DNA of 64,000 bases from Micropterus salmoides (GCF_014851395.1 NW_024040040.1:22797000-22860999), one strand, 5' to 3'. Shown: positions 34,860-46,531, numbered from the stretch's first letter. Notes: generated by a model not told the origin, from the letters alone. Numbers and translations are program-made.

Positions 34860-37295
34860 GTGTTAGGTTGGTTTAAATTCGAAGGGTACCGACACATGCA
34901 TAAAGATCCACCCCCCAAACCTCCACCAGCAGTTAAGAAAGTAATGATAGAACAGGAAGTGAAAACAAACCAGGGACAGCAGAAGGCCACTGCACCTGAG
35001 TGGTCAACCAAACCACCACCGCCTTATTCCCCAGATAGTCACACACCGAGAACAGGTATTTATCCAGTACTAGAAACACTTGAGGGAGAGGAGAGACAAG
35101 AAGTAGAGGGAGAGCTGCAGGGAAAGTTTACAATGACCCTGACCAAGCAGACTCACAACAAAGAAAAAGACAGAGGATGGACTGCTAATGCTGAAGAAGA
35201 TCAACAAGAGAGAATGACAGCAGAAGAGATGGAGAATGGAGAGAGAGAAGAGATGGATTGGTGCCAAAGAGAGCGCACACCTAACCCTGCAACGCTTCAT
35301 CTATTGGGCAAGGCATCCCGAGGAACAAAACCTCAAGTTTCTCTGAGCATGAGCGGAGATTCACAAGGAAGAAGAGACAGAGAAAACTACTACCAGGAGG
35401 TGAGAAGAGAATTCAAGCCTGAAGTAATGAACAGAGGGGATTACTGGCTAAAGGAAGTAAGTGCTCAGACATCACCAAAGAAAGAAAGATGGGAACCAGA
35501 TGACAGCAGCAGAAGACACACCAGCAGAGATACAGCTGGAGGAGAAGAATATACCCCACTCAAGCTGTCAGATTTGCCAATCACAACAAAGCAACAACAA
35601 CAGGAGAGGCTGAAAAGACAACAAGAATGGGAACAGGCCACCCCCAAGACACGAGAAGAACGCATGAAGGAAATGAAAACACTGGATGAGACCATCCGGA
35701 GAGAGGAGGAGGAGCTGCGTAGGCTGGAAGCAGAAGAAAAGAGGCTGCTAGCACAGTGGGACAAAATCCGCAAAGATTCAGACAGAGTACTAACAAGCAC
35801 TCCACACACTGTGAGAATGGAGCTGAGTGGCATCATGACAACCGAGAGTCCGACACATGCAGAAGCACAAAAAGTGTTGGAGAATGTGGAAACCAGAGTG
35901 CATGAAATGACCAATCGACAACTACAACAGATTAATGGCACTAATGATTATGTAAAAGTGCTAAGGAATGGAAGAAGAATATTACCCACAGTTCCCAAGA
36001 AGAAGCGATCACGTGCTACACATATTCCTCTACCAGAAGAAGAAGAAGAGGCGGAAGAAGAGTATGAGGAGGAAGAGGAGTATCCTCGTGGACTCATGTG
36101 CCCACTGATAACAAAGGCTCAAGGACAAACGGCATATGTAGCCTGGGGATTCGCTGACATGGTGGGACTAGCCAGCAGATTGCCAGATCTAACTGAAGGT
36201 GCCAATAAGTGGATCACAGCACTGGAAGAGAGTACAGCAGGAGTGACACTGGCTTTAGGAGACATCAAAGCCCTATTGATGCATGTCGTGGGGAAACACG
36301 CCACGGAAGACATCATGAACGCAGCTAAACTACCTTTGGTGGTGAAAGGAAACATGGCAGATGGCATAGGCTTTAGTGGACATCGGACTAGAGTGTGGGC
36401 TGAGCTGAGAAGGCTGTATCCGGAGAAAATGGATCCATCCAAACTGGATGGTGAAAGGCTGAAGGACGATGAATGTCCAACTAAGTTCCTGATTAACTTC
36501 CAGAAGAAGTGGAGAGATGAAACTGGAAGTGCTTGGAACACCAATGACACCACGAAAAGCCTGTTTAAAGTGATGATAAAGAAAACTATGCCTCCAGAGG
36601 TCCAGAAGCGACTGGACAATGTGGTTGGACTCATGAAGATGGAATGGCCATTATTCTCTGAACACATTGTACATCATGTGGAGAACTGGAGAAAAGAAAA
36701 ACAAAGAGAAGAAGAAGCTAACAAAAACTTGGCCACCAAATTGACCCAATTACAACTGAATGAATTAACTAAAGCAAAGAAGGAGAAGAGCAAGACACAA
36801 GCTCCAGTGGTGACCGCAGAGTTATCTCAGCCAACTCCTCCTGTAGTTGTGGCACCGCAGGCACCTGCAACGACGCAACCAATGACACTAGCACAGCCAC
36901 CACAGGCACCCCCAATGATGACACAAGGAGGTGTGCAACCTGTGCCTCCTCAACAAGGGTACACACCACAACAAGGCTACCCGCAGCAGGGTTATCCACA
37001 ACAGAGCTACCAGCAGCGAGGAAACTACCAGCCACAGGGGGGCTATCCACCTCAAGGAAGCGCAGGAGGGTACAACCGATACCAGACACAGCAGAGACCC
37101 AGAGGTGGCCCAAATAGACGTGGAGGATGGAGAGGCCCAATGGGACCATCACCAATGCGTCGCACACAATCCAATCCACAGCTGAACCAACCACAAGGGG
37201 CGTTGAACACTTGCTGGGGATGTGGAGAATCTGGACACCAATGACGAGACTGCGAAACCCATCCTTGGGAAGGGCTGACGTATGGATGGCAATAG
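34860..37295 (+). pseudogene. gag: ERV gag main part: PPPY, coiled coil, capsid, nucleocapsid
   Basis: A long frame of 794 codons runs to TGA at 37242. In order it has a PPPY late-domain motif (about residue 53), a charged region, a long coiled coil (about residues 243-305, RREEEELRRLEAEEKRLLAQ), an acidic run (36037-36085), a capsid-like domain (about residues 410-615, AYVAWGFADMVGLASRLPDL, WITALEES), a Q/G/Y/P-rich tract with QQGY repeats (36955-37060), an RG-rich tail and a CCHC zinc knuckle (CWGCGESGH). The TGA lies inside the knuckle, between its His and last Cys. The frame then runs to a UAG at 37293. Gag is about 1,000 codons or more, far longer than usual. Confidence 0.82.
37293..37295 (+). 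other. Probable Gag-Pol UAG recoding stop
   Basis: The UAG follows the zinc knuckle by 13 codons in the gag frame, and pol continues in that same frame after it (allowing for the LINE and its duplication). The next bases are GGGAGC. In gammaretroviruses a UAG followed by G-rich sequence and a pseudoknot is read through. The pseudoknot was not checked. Confidence 0.6.
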
Positions 37296-37348
37296 GGGAG
37301 CTCAGAGGAGCCTGAGGGGGAGTTAATAGGAATAGCCATTTCATCACG

Positions 37349-39101
37349 CCAAAGTTACTCATGGAGTTCCTCAAGGATCTGTCCTTGGACCAATCCTCTT
37401 CACTTTATATATGCTTCCTTTAGGCAATATTATCAGGAAACATTCCATAAGCTTTCATTGTTATGCAGATGATACTCAGTTATATCTATCGATCAAGCCA
37501 GATGAAACTCATCAGTTAGCTAAACTTCAAATGTGCCTTCAGGATGTTAAAACCTGGATGACCTGTAATTTTCTAATGTTAAACTCAGATAAAACTGAAA
37601 TTATTGCTCTGGGGCCTAAGCACCTCCGTGACGCATTATCTAAAGATATAGTTTCCCTGGATGGCATCGCCTTGGCCTCCAGCACCACTGTGAGGAATCT
37701 TGGAGTTATCTTTGATCAGGACATGTCGTTTAAGTCTCACATTAAGCAAATTTCAAGGACCGCCTTTTTTCACCTACGTAATATTGCGAAAATCAGGAAC
37801 ATCCTGTCTAAAAATGATGCAGAAAAACTAGTCCATGCATTTGTTACTTCTAGGCTGGATTACTGCAATTTCTTATTATCAGGCTGCTCGAAAAAGTCCA
37901 TTAAGACTCTTCAGCTGATCCAGAATGCTGCAGCACGTGTTCTGACAGGAACCAGGAAAAGAGATCACATTTCTCCTGTTTTAGCTTCTTTGCATTGGCT
38001 TCCAGTAAAATCCAGAATAGAATTTAAAATCATTCTTCTTACCTACAAAGCTCTTAATGGTCAGGCACCATCTTATCTTAAAGAGCTCATAGTACCTTAC
38101 TACCCCACCAGAGCACTGCGCTCCCAGAATGCAGGGTTACTTGTGGTTCCTAGAGTCTCCAAAAGTAGACTAGGAGCCAGAGCGTTCAGCTATCAAGCTC
38201 CTCTCCTGTGGAACCAGGTTCCAGTTTGGGTTCAGGAGGCAGACACCATCTCCACATTTAAGAGTAGGCTTAAGACTTTCCTCTTTGATAAAGCTTATAG
38301 TTAGGGCTGGCTCAGGTAGTCCTGAACCATCCCTTAGTTATGCTGCTATAGGCCTAGACTGCCGGGGGATTTCCCATGATGCACTGAGCTCCTCTCTCCT
38401 CTACTTTCTCTCCCTCTGTATGCAACCTTATCCCATTATTGCATGTTACTAACACAACTTCTCCCCTTTCTGGTAGTCTTGTGCTTTCTTGTCTCTCTCC
38501 TCTCTCCTATCACTTCCTGCAGGTTTTCTGGCTCTGGAGCTGTGGAGTCTGGATCTGTGGCTGCGGGTCACCTGCTGCCCCTGTGTTCCTGCTCGACACC
38601 CTCTGCTGCAACGACTATTGTTGCTAGTCTTATTGTTATTATTGTTATTATAATCATTAACATTACGATGGTTACCATTAACACTATTATAAATATCTGT
38701 ACCATTTTTCATTTAGTCTATAGCAACATTACCTTCACTGTGTGTACCTCTGTGTGTATATTGTGTAGGCTGCCTCCCTCCCCTCTCTCTCTCCTTACAT
38801 CTCTCTCTCCTTACATCTCTCTCTCTCTCTCCTTACATCTCTCTCTCTCTCTCTCACCCCAACCGGTCGAGGCAGATGGCCGCCCACCCCGAGCCATGGT
38901 TCTGCTCGAGGTTTCTGCCTCTTAAAAGGAAGTTTTTCCTTGCCTCTGTCGCCTAGTGCTTGCTCTTGGTGGGAACTGTTGGGCTTCTGTAAATAACATC
39001 ACAGAGTACGGTCTAGACCTGCTCTTTTATGAAAAGCGCTGTGAGATAACTGTTGTTGTGATTTGGCGCTATATAAATAAAATTGAATTGAATTGAATTG
39101 A
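37349..39101 (+). mobile_element. LINE C: 5'-truncated non-LTR retrotransposon inside pol
   Basis: The insert starts within reverse transcriptase (HGVPQGSVLGPILFTLYMLP), then FHCYADDTQLYLSIK, LNSDKTEIIALG, SRLDYCNFLLSG, AAARVLTGTRKRDHISPVLA, LHWLPVKSRIEFKIILLTYK and ARAFSYQAPLLWNQVP, with its main frame ending at 38304. An 800-bp 3' untranslated region with CT-rich repeats follows, ending in the tail TTTGGCGCTATATAAATAAA and (ATTGA)n. ATCACG flanks it at 37343-37348 and 39102-39107. It interrupts the short stretch between the Gag stop and the retroviral protease. Confidence 0.92.
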
Positions 39102-39107
39102 ATCACG

Positions 39108-41754
39108 ACCACAAGAAGAGCCTACCATGACAGTTACGATTTATGATGAAGATCACCAATTTATGGTAGACTCTGGAGCCACATACTCTTGTATTGGAAA
39201 ATCCGGCTCAAACCTCCCCCTCTCAGAGTCATCAGTAAAAACAGTAAGCTTCTCTGGGAAAACACAAATAATACCTTTAACACAGCCGGTACCAATGAAG
39301 ATTGCAGGAAAAACTATTGTATCACCACTACTATACTCCGACAACACTCCAATGTGCCTGATGGGACGAGATCTACTCTGTCAATTGAAGGCTCATATAA
39401 TGTGCACCCCAACCGGATTGCACATAGAGTTTCCAGAAGATCACACAACCTACAGGGTGGCAGAACACACTGCGGGGATGATGCCCCTAACCAAATTACC
39501 CGAAGAGCCATACCAAGAAGAAGTAAAAGAAAAGTACAGAGTCATGCCCAAGGTATATTGGATTAAACTTCAGCTGCGTTCCTGGCTGCAGCAACTATGG
39601 GAAACACAGAATACAAAAGCACATCTAGGAGAAATTGGCAGAAGGCCCCAGTTGCCACTACATTGCACCCTCCATTATGATGAAAGACAGCAACACCAAG
39701 ATTATGAAACCTTATGGGATGAAGTGATCAACAAGACTCTGCACTATCTGACAGTCCAAAATGTGTACATAGGACCACAAGGAGCAGCGGCAGCTGTTAT
39801 CCTCCCACCAGAACTGCAAGATTGGTTCGCGGTTTCGGGCTCTGTCCCACATGTGACCTTGCTTGTGTCAGAAGGTTATGAGTCCCATGATTTAGGACCT
39901 ATGGTTAAGGGAGCATTACAGATACCAAATTGGACACAAACACATGATGCAAACATACACATTGCCTCAGATAGACAATGCATGAGAATAACACTGACAG
40001 CAGTCGATGAGGGAATAGCAGAAAAAGTGATAGTTGATAGGGGACCTCAGGATAAGAAATTACCTCTAGTAATGATGGTAACCGACAGGCATAGAGCATT
40101 ATTAAATCAAGTACCTCAGGAACTGTGGTCAAAACACAAAACAGATGTAGGACTAGTCAAGTCAGCACAGCCAGTGAAAATAAAACTTAGAAAAGACATC
40201 ACACTGCCATACCAAAGACAATATCCACTGAAACAGCATGCTTTGGAAGGGATCAGACCTACAATTGAGGGTCTGATGAAGGCTGGGGTCCTGGTCAAAA
40301 CACATAGTCCCTGTAACACGCCGATCTTCCCAATTAAAAAGCCACATTCAAATGATTACCGATTGGTTCATGACCTAAGACAAATAAATGCCATTGTAGA
40401 TGCAGAAATACCTGTCGTTCCGGACCCACACACCTTGCTCTCTAACATCCCACCAAACACACAATGGTACTCAGTGATAGATTTGTGCTCAGCATTCTTC
40501 AGTGTGCCACTACACCCAGAGTCACAGTACTTGTTTGCTTTCACATTTGACGGTCACCAGATAACTTATAGCCGTCTACCGCAGGGTTTTGTTTCAAGTC
40601 CGTCAATCTTCAATAGAGTACTGGCACAAGATTTACAACATCTAGAGGTAGAAAGCACTGTGATTCAATACGTGGACGACATTCTCATATGTAGTTCATC
40701 AGAACAACAATGTGAGGAGGATACCATGACGATATTGTCAGCATTGGCCAAAGGAGGGCACAAAGTTAGCAAGGACAAACTTCAATTCTGTCAGACGGAA
40801 GTAGAGTATTTAGGTAGAAAACTGAGTGGAGACAAGAGACTGATAGCCAACTCACAGATAGAGGCTATAGCTAAGATACCAAAACCACAAACAGTAGGAC
40901 AAATGCTCTCATTTCTAGGCATGGCAGGGTATAGTCGCTCGTGGATTTGCGATTACGCAATAAAAACAGCTCCATTACGAGCTATGATAAGAGCAGCAGG
41001 TCAGGCAGTCAAATCAGCCCAGTTATACTGGACTGAGGAAGCCGAAGGAGCCTTCCAAGCACTAAAACAGGATTTGCGTTCTGCTCCAGCACTGGGCAAT
41101 CCAGACTATTCTAAACCATTCCACCTGTATGTAGCTGAGAGATCAGGGTTTGCGAGTGCCGTGCTAATGCAAGACACACCAACAGGTAAACAACCACTGG
41201 CATATTACAGTACAAAACTGGATAACATAGAGATGGGACTGCCACCGTGTTATCAGGGATTGGCAGCAGCAGTTTTTGCATTTCAAAAAGCCTCTTCCTT
41301 GACAATGGGACATCCGGTGATTTTGTATACGTCCCATCAATTGCATGCTCTGCTCACCAGTCCTCGATTTGTTCTAACCCAAGCTAGGAAAACAGGATAC
41401 GAAGTCATCCTGTCCGCACCGGAACTCACAATTCAATGGTGCAACACAGTGAATCCAGCAACACGTATGGTGCTGCCAGTAGATGGAACACCACATGACT
41501 GCATACAGGTAACAGACACGTTCATGAGAATACGCGAGGATTTGCACAATCAACCAATCCCAGCTGATTTGACATTCTTTGTTGATGGCTCTTGTTTCAG
41601 AGATGCCACAGGTAATCATGCAGGATATGCAGTAGTACAGCTAAATAAAGATAATACCTTTACAGACGTTCAAACCACCAGTGTACCTCAACCATGTTCA
41701 GCACAGTTAGCAGAAATCAAGGCCCTAACAGCAGCCTGTAAGCTGGCAAAGTGA
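39108..41754 (+). pseudogene. pol: ERV pro-pol: protease, 2H-like segment, reverse transcriptase, RNase H start
   Basis: Frame of about 880 codons (residues counted from the TG at 39127). Protease: active-site DSGAT at residues 15-19 (39169) and MGRDLL near 79. A segment of about 200 residues with two H-x-T-L motifs follows (LHCTLHYD, His at 39661; PHVTLLVS, His at 39850). Reverse transcriptase has DYRLVHDLRQINAI, SVIDLCSAFFSVPL, LPQGFVSSPSIFNRVL and the active-site YVDD at 40669-40680. Connection and RNase H start (FFVDGSCFRDATGNHAGYAV). A TGA at 41752 breaks RNase H. Translation would occur as Gag-Pol past the UAG at 37293. Confidence 0.9.
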
Positions 41755-43215
41755 AAGCGTTTGAATGTATACACAGACTCAGCTTATGCATATGGAGTGT
41801 GTCATGTACATGGCAACACTTGGAAACAGAGAGGGTTCTGCAGAGCAGATGGAACTCCGGTAATACATGGAGAAGCCGTCTCTGCATTATTAGAAGCAAT
41901 CCATGAACCAACCGCAGTAGCAATTATAAAGTGTCCAGCACATCAAAAAACAGACACTCTGATAGCTCGAGGTAACAACCAGGCAGATGAAGCTGCTAAA
42001 CGAGCCGCAGTAGGAGAAGTTATGGGTCCAATGGTAGCAGTTGAGGATTGTGAACCACTTACAAATTTGTCATCTCTCATTGCAGCACAAGAAGCAGCTG
42101 ACGTGTATGAGAAGTCCATGTGGCTAAAGAAAGGGGCCAGACAAGTAACTGAGGATGGACCCCAGAAAGGATTATGGAGGGGTCCACATGGCCATTTTGT
42201 GCTGCCTATTTGTTTAACACGCTTTGCTATAAGGAACGCTCATGGACCAGACCATTGTTCCAGGGGACAGGTACTTAGGCGCATACAGGCAGTATGGTGG
42301 TCACCTTATCTGGCAGCCACCGTAGATAGGATATTGAACGAATTTCAGGGTTGCGCTCTTTTTAACACAAGAAAGTCATTCTCAGCCCCTCTGGCCCACA
42401 TACCAGCGCCAGATGGTCCGTTTAGACATCTCATAATAGACTATGTGGACATGACAGAGAGGGTAAACAGAATGAGGTATATTCCAGTAGTGGTTGACAG
42501 ATTCAGTAGATGGATTGAAGCAACACCAACCGCCAGCCCAGACTACAAGTCAGTGGCAAAGTTCTTATGCAGGGAAGTTTTTCCACGATTCGGCTTACCA
42601 GACAAGATCAGTTCAGACAACGGACCGCACTTTGTAGCACAGGTCATAAAGACAATGCTCCAAATGTTGGGCATTAAACAGAGATTTGGGTGTGTATATC
42701 ATCCACAATCACAAGGGACAGTGGAACGAGCTAACGGAACCCTTGAAAGCAAAACTAGCTAAGATAATAGAGGACAGCAGAGGTAAGCTAAAGTGGGTAG
42801 ATGCTCTTCCGCTAGCACTAATGGCAATGAGATCGCAAACTAACAGAATAACGCATCTAACACCGCATGAAATGTGCACTGGGAGGCCAATGCCTGTTCC
42901 ATACTTGAGAGGTCCATATGAAGGGCCATCTCTTGAACAGTTAGAAAATGAGTTTTCAAGTTATGTCCAGCATTTAACTAGAATCCACAGAACTATCTTC
43001 CAACAGGTCAAAGGAGCCACTGAGGAATGAGACGCTGCCATACCAGAGCACCAACAAACAATACGCCCTGGTGAGTGGGTGTACGTCAAGGTGTTCAAAA
43101 GAAAGTGGAACCAACCCAGACGAGAAGGCCCATTTAAAGTTGTCCTTGCTACACCGTCAGCCTTAAAAAATAGAAGGTAAGAACGTTTGGTTCCATCTAA
43201 ACCACTGCTGCAGAG
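41755..43215 (+). pseudogene. pol: ERV pol: RNase H end and integrase, frameshifted
   Basis: Same frame after the TGA: RNase H end (VYTDSAYAYGVCHVHG, HQKTDTLIARGNNQADEAAK), then integrase. The zinc region has HGPDH and one Cys, but the second Cys position is Phe (42361). The core has the D, D(35)E triad: Asp at 42439 (DYVDMT), Asp at 42616 (SSDNGPHF) and Glu at 42724 (TVERANG). A frameshift at about 42735-42755 leads to another frame up to a stop at 43028. The C-terminal GPY/F-like part (PGEWVYVKVFKRKWNQPRRE) follows that stop. A further frame change falls in an A run at 43165-43170, after which a WFHLNHCCRANEPE end is readable. Confidence 0.88.
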
Positions 43216-43950
43216 CAAATGAGCCAGAAGGAGCAACTGAGGCAGTCAGAGGAGGAAGGCACACGGGATCCGATGGGGACGGTGACACACCGCAGGGAGC
43301 TAGACGATCCCAGAGCCCAGAGGGAGACAGACAAAGGAGCAGTGAGCCTGCCCTGCAGGGGGAGAGACGATCCGACAGACTGGCCGCCAGACGGACCAGC
43401 ATTAGACGAACCAGTGACAGCGCAACCAGTAGTGGATCCTTACCTCCAAGAGAAGATGTCACAGATGCAGATAGTACACTCCTTGATTCAGCAGGACAGT
43501 CAGGATCAGATAGAGATATCCATGATTCAGAAGAATCAGGTGACTCAGGTTCAGAAGGAGATAGAGCAGAACAAGGAACTGCAGAAACCCAGCCAAGCTG
43601 ACTACCAAGTCCCTACGCAGACACAATCCCAAGACCAACACCAAGCCCAATCACAGAGTCAGGACCAGGGTCAGATTCAGGTTCCAGTACAAGAGCAACC
43701 CCAAGGTCATGTACAGGTTCGGGTACATACGCAAGTCCGACAGAAAGCCCGCCCAGAAACAGGACATGAAACAGGATCAGAAGGAGAATCAAGTCCCGAG
43801 CGAGACAGTCCCTATGCAAGAACAGAAACAGAACCCGAAGAAACAGACCCAGAAGAGAGACAGACAGAAACTCCAAGACAGGCAGCTGGTGATGTGGATA
43901 CCAGTGACAGCAGTCCTAGTACTACTAGCATGTCAAAATTCCAGATATGA
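43200..43950 (+). other. pol/env junction, low-complexity in all frames
   Basis: About 750 bp in which all three plus frames are long and compositionally biased. One is R/S/D-rich and continues from the integrase end. One (43219-43950) is Gln-rich (QTQSQDQHQAQSQSQDQGQI). One leads into the env signal segment. Repeated CAG, GAC and AGA codons suggest repeat expansion under overlapping-frame constraint, or a long disordered integrase tail overlapping an env leader. I cannot say which frame was used. Confidence 0.5.
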
Positions 43951-45911
43951 TTCCTCAGAAAGAGAACGGTCCCCCGAGACAGGGACAGATGATTGAATGT
44001 GCACTAGCAGTAGCAACAGTAGCAGTGCAGGAAGGTAAATGGCCAAAAAGTGACAAACTAAATTTGACTTATGTAAGAACAACCACGCTAAAAAAGATTC
44101 TGACTCAAGGACCAGGAGGTCACATATTAGAAAACCAGCCAGCTGATGGACAATGCGAAGCTGAAGGAGTGGTGGCAATAACGGCAAGCTGTAGTTCTAA
44201 CAGGTGTACAGATGAAGTGACAGGAACAACTGTAGATAGGCAACTAGCCCGAAAGCTGATTAAGTCCCTGCCACGCCAACAACGAAGGGGACTGGCAGAT
44301 GATCAGCCAAAAGCAACGTTGAAGCCTAGCCCTAACAGACGACAACCCAGGGTATTACAGAAGACCAAGCCCAGTATACAACAGACTAGAACCAAACCGA
44401 GAGTAAAACCCGTGATACAGGGAGAAAATATGTTTCGTCAATGGCTACAATATTCTGCTCAGCAGGTTAGCTCTCAGTCCTGCATAGCCTGTTACAATGG
44501 CAGGAGAGTCCCTCAAATATTACCCATAAGTTTTGACACGTGCCAACACCGCAATGATTGTTTTGCTTATTGCATGCTAAGAATGATGGCAAAGAAACTT
44601 GACGGATGGTCACAAAATAGAACTAATTGTCCATCCTACATGGACCCTTTATTGGAACATTAGGTACCACAGACGGCCGTTAGAAATGAAAGCACAGTAT
44701 TCCCATTCTGCATAGTAGATACTAAGACTATGATGGTTAATGGACCAGAAGCCAAAGTACAATGTCAAAGCAAGCGAAAGGTAGAAAATGGCAGAACAGT
44801 ACTTGCACACGATAAATGCGATACAACGGCTAAAGCTAAGTTTCAATGCCAACAGGTGGTGGCAGACTATGCTCCATTTAGAGTTCAGCGAAATCAGAGT
44901 GATGCCGACATCCCCATTCCGTTCCTAGGCGGAGGCACGTATGCTATGGCAGACATTTTCTGGTTATGTGATGACAGCGATCGCTTGAAAGTAGAGCTGC
45001 CACCACATTGGACTGGGATATGTGCTCCAGTCATGGTAACAGGACAGATAACAGTGCTCAGTCAAGAAAACATAGCAGAATCGAAACGTATTGCTAGGAG
45101 CTTGAAGCTTGAAAAAGAAGACAAGGTATATGTAGCTTGGAATCAGGAACTACACGGTGTGCCGTCAGACCATCGAGCAATAGGAGAAGATTGGATTATA
45201 TCTGGACAAGTAGCAGGGTCAGTTCCCCTACTTGGCCAAGCCATAAATGCACAATACATAGCGCGAAACAGTCGTTGGATATCCTATCTTTGGTGGAATC
45301 ATCAAAGATACGTGAATTGGACAATATCAGCCATAGAAACTGTCCGCGAGCAACTACATACTACATCACTGATGGCGATACAGAACAGGTTTGTACTAGA
45401 CACAATGTTAGCAGAAGAACAGGGTGTATGTAAATACTTCGGAGATGAGTGCTGCACAGTAATATCCATGAACACAGGACAAGAAGGGAATCTTACTAAG
45501 CTTTTAGAGTCACTAAAACAAATGAAGGATGAACAGGTTAAACATTCAAATTGGAACACGAAACAGACATCCATATGGGAGTGGTTTCAGAACATGTCCT
45601 GGATCAAAATTCTCCAAACAATAGGAATGGTAGTTGGCTCATTGATTCTGATAGCTATGGTCATCATGTGCTGTGTAATCCCATTGATCAGGATCATGAT
45701 AGGCAGAATGATGTCATTAGTCACAGGACAATATCCGCTCCACATCTATAATGATGTGGATGTAGGGATAGAGATGAGGCCCATAAAAGTCGAGATGGAA
45801 GTTTCATCAGCATACGAAAACCCGGCAATTCCATCCGCACCATATAAACCATCTTTGAGTGAGAATGAGTACGTCATCATGGATCAGGACATTTGGCAAA
45901 TACAGGAATAA
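43892..45911 (+). pseudogene. env: ERV env, gamma-type, with frameshift and stop
   Basis: A hydrophobic signal segment (MWIPVTAVLVLLACQ) starts at 43892 in one frame, with a basic, possibly translated stretch upstream. A frame change between 43.95 and 43.99 kb leads into the main frame, which is open to 45911 apart from TAG at 44661. The surface part contains a CXXC motif (SCIACYNGRR, about 44480). The transmembrane part has an immunosuppressive-domain-like stretch (AIQNRFVLDTMLAEEQGV) followed by CX6CC (CKYFGDECC), a membrane anchor (IGMVVGSLILIAMVIMCC) and a tail of about 60 residues. CXXC plus CX6CC marks a gamma-type covalently linked Env. No furin-type cleavage site is obvious. Confidence 0.87.
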
Positions 45912-45922
45912 ATTGAATTAAA

Positions 45923-46501
45923 ATGACAGAAGACCAAAAACCAAAACGAAGTAGAAATAGACCAGGTAGAAGAAACAGAGGCAAAGCCCAACAATATAAT
46001 GAAAAACTACAACCCCTTTTAGACATGTTACCATATGGACCGGTAACACTAGCAAACTCCAAAACAAAATTACAACACTATCACAGGTCAGTTCAATCCA
46101 AAGATTACCCCTTGTTGCCTCCACCCTACAGATTTTGTTTAACTGCTGTTTGTTGTGAAAGATGGACAACAAGAGTATATCAGGAAGCTACAGGATTAGT
46201 TATAAGATGTAGCAAGCTAAAGCTGTCATATACCTACGGGCTAGTAAATAAGACCTATTGCATGCCCCTAGTTACCACAACAGAGAAGGAAGTAATTAGC
46301 ATTCAGGCAGGCACCACAACTTTGTTTACAACCTACCCAGCATTGACAAGACAGGGCAGTGATCATTTCAGGCAATTGTCAGAAAAATGTGAGTCAATGC
46401 ATAGACGACACTTATGTCTACGCCTCCTACACACAGGAAAGAAACCCACTACTAAGTACCGAGCCTGCCCAAAACATAACGTTGTGCCAGTAGAGGACTA
46501 A
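45923..46501 (+). CDS. Post-env ORF 1, 192 aa, unknown
   Basis: Intact frame starting at ATG 45923, 11 bp after the env stop. The N-terminus is strongly basic (KPKRSRNRPGRRNRGKAQQ), a possible nuclear or RNA-binding signal. The middle has PPPYRFCLTAVCCERW and several further cysteines (VIRCSKLKLSY, KTYCMPLV), and the C-terminus is Cys/His-containing (CESMHRRHLCLRLLH). No membrane segment. I do not recognise the family. Its place after env and its intact state in a defective provirus suggest an accessory or regulatory protein made from a spliced message. Confidence 0.7.
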   Translation: MTEDQKPKRSRNRPGRRNRGKAQQYNEKLQPLLDMLPYGPVTLANSKTKLQHYHRSVQSKDYPLLPPPYRFCLTAVCCERWTTRVYQEATGLVIRCSKLKLSYTYGLVNKTYCMPLVTTTEKEVISIQAGTTTLFTTYPALTRQGSDHFRQLSEKCESMHRRHLCLRLLHTGKKPTTKYRACPKHNVVPVED

Positions 46502-46531
46502 CTGTCTGTTATTCTTTTAATAGATACAAAC

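Noticed and set aside
34204..37374. Long minus-strand frames opposite gag (e.g. 35465-35941, 36119-36667, 36769-37374) as an antisense gene
   Set aside because: They mirror the codon bias of gag on the plus strand and show no protein features of their own.
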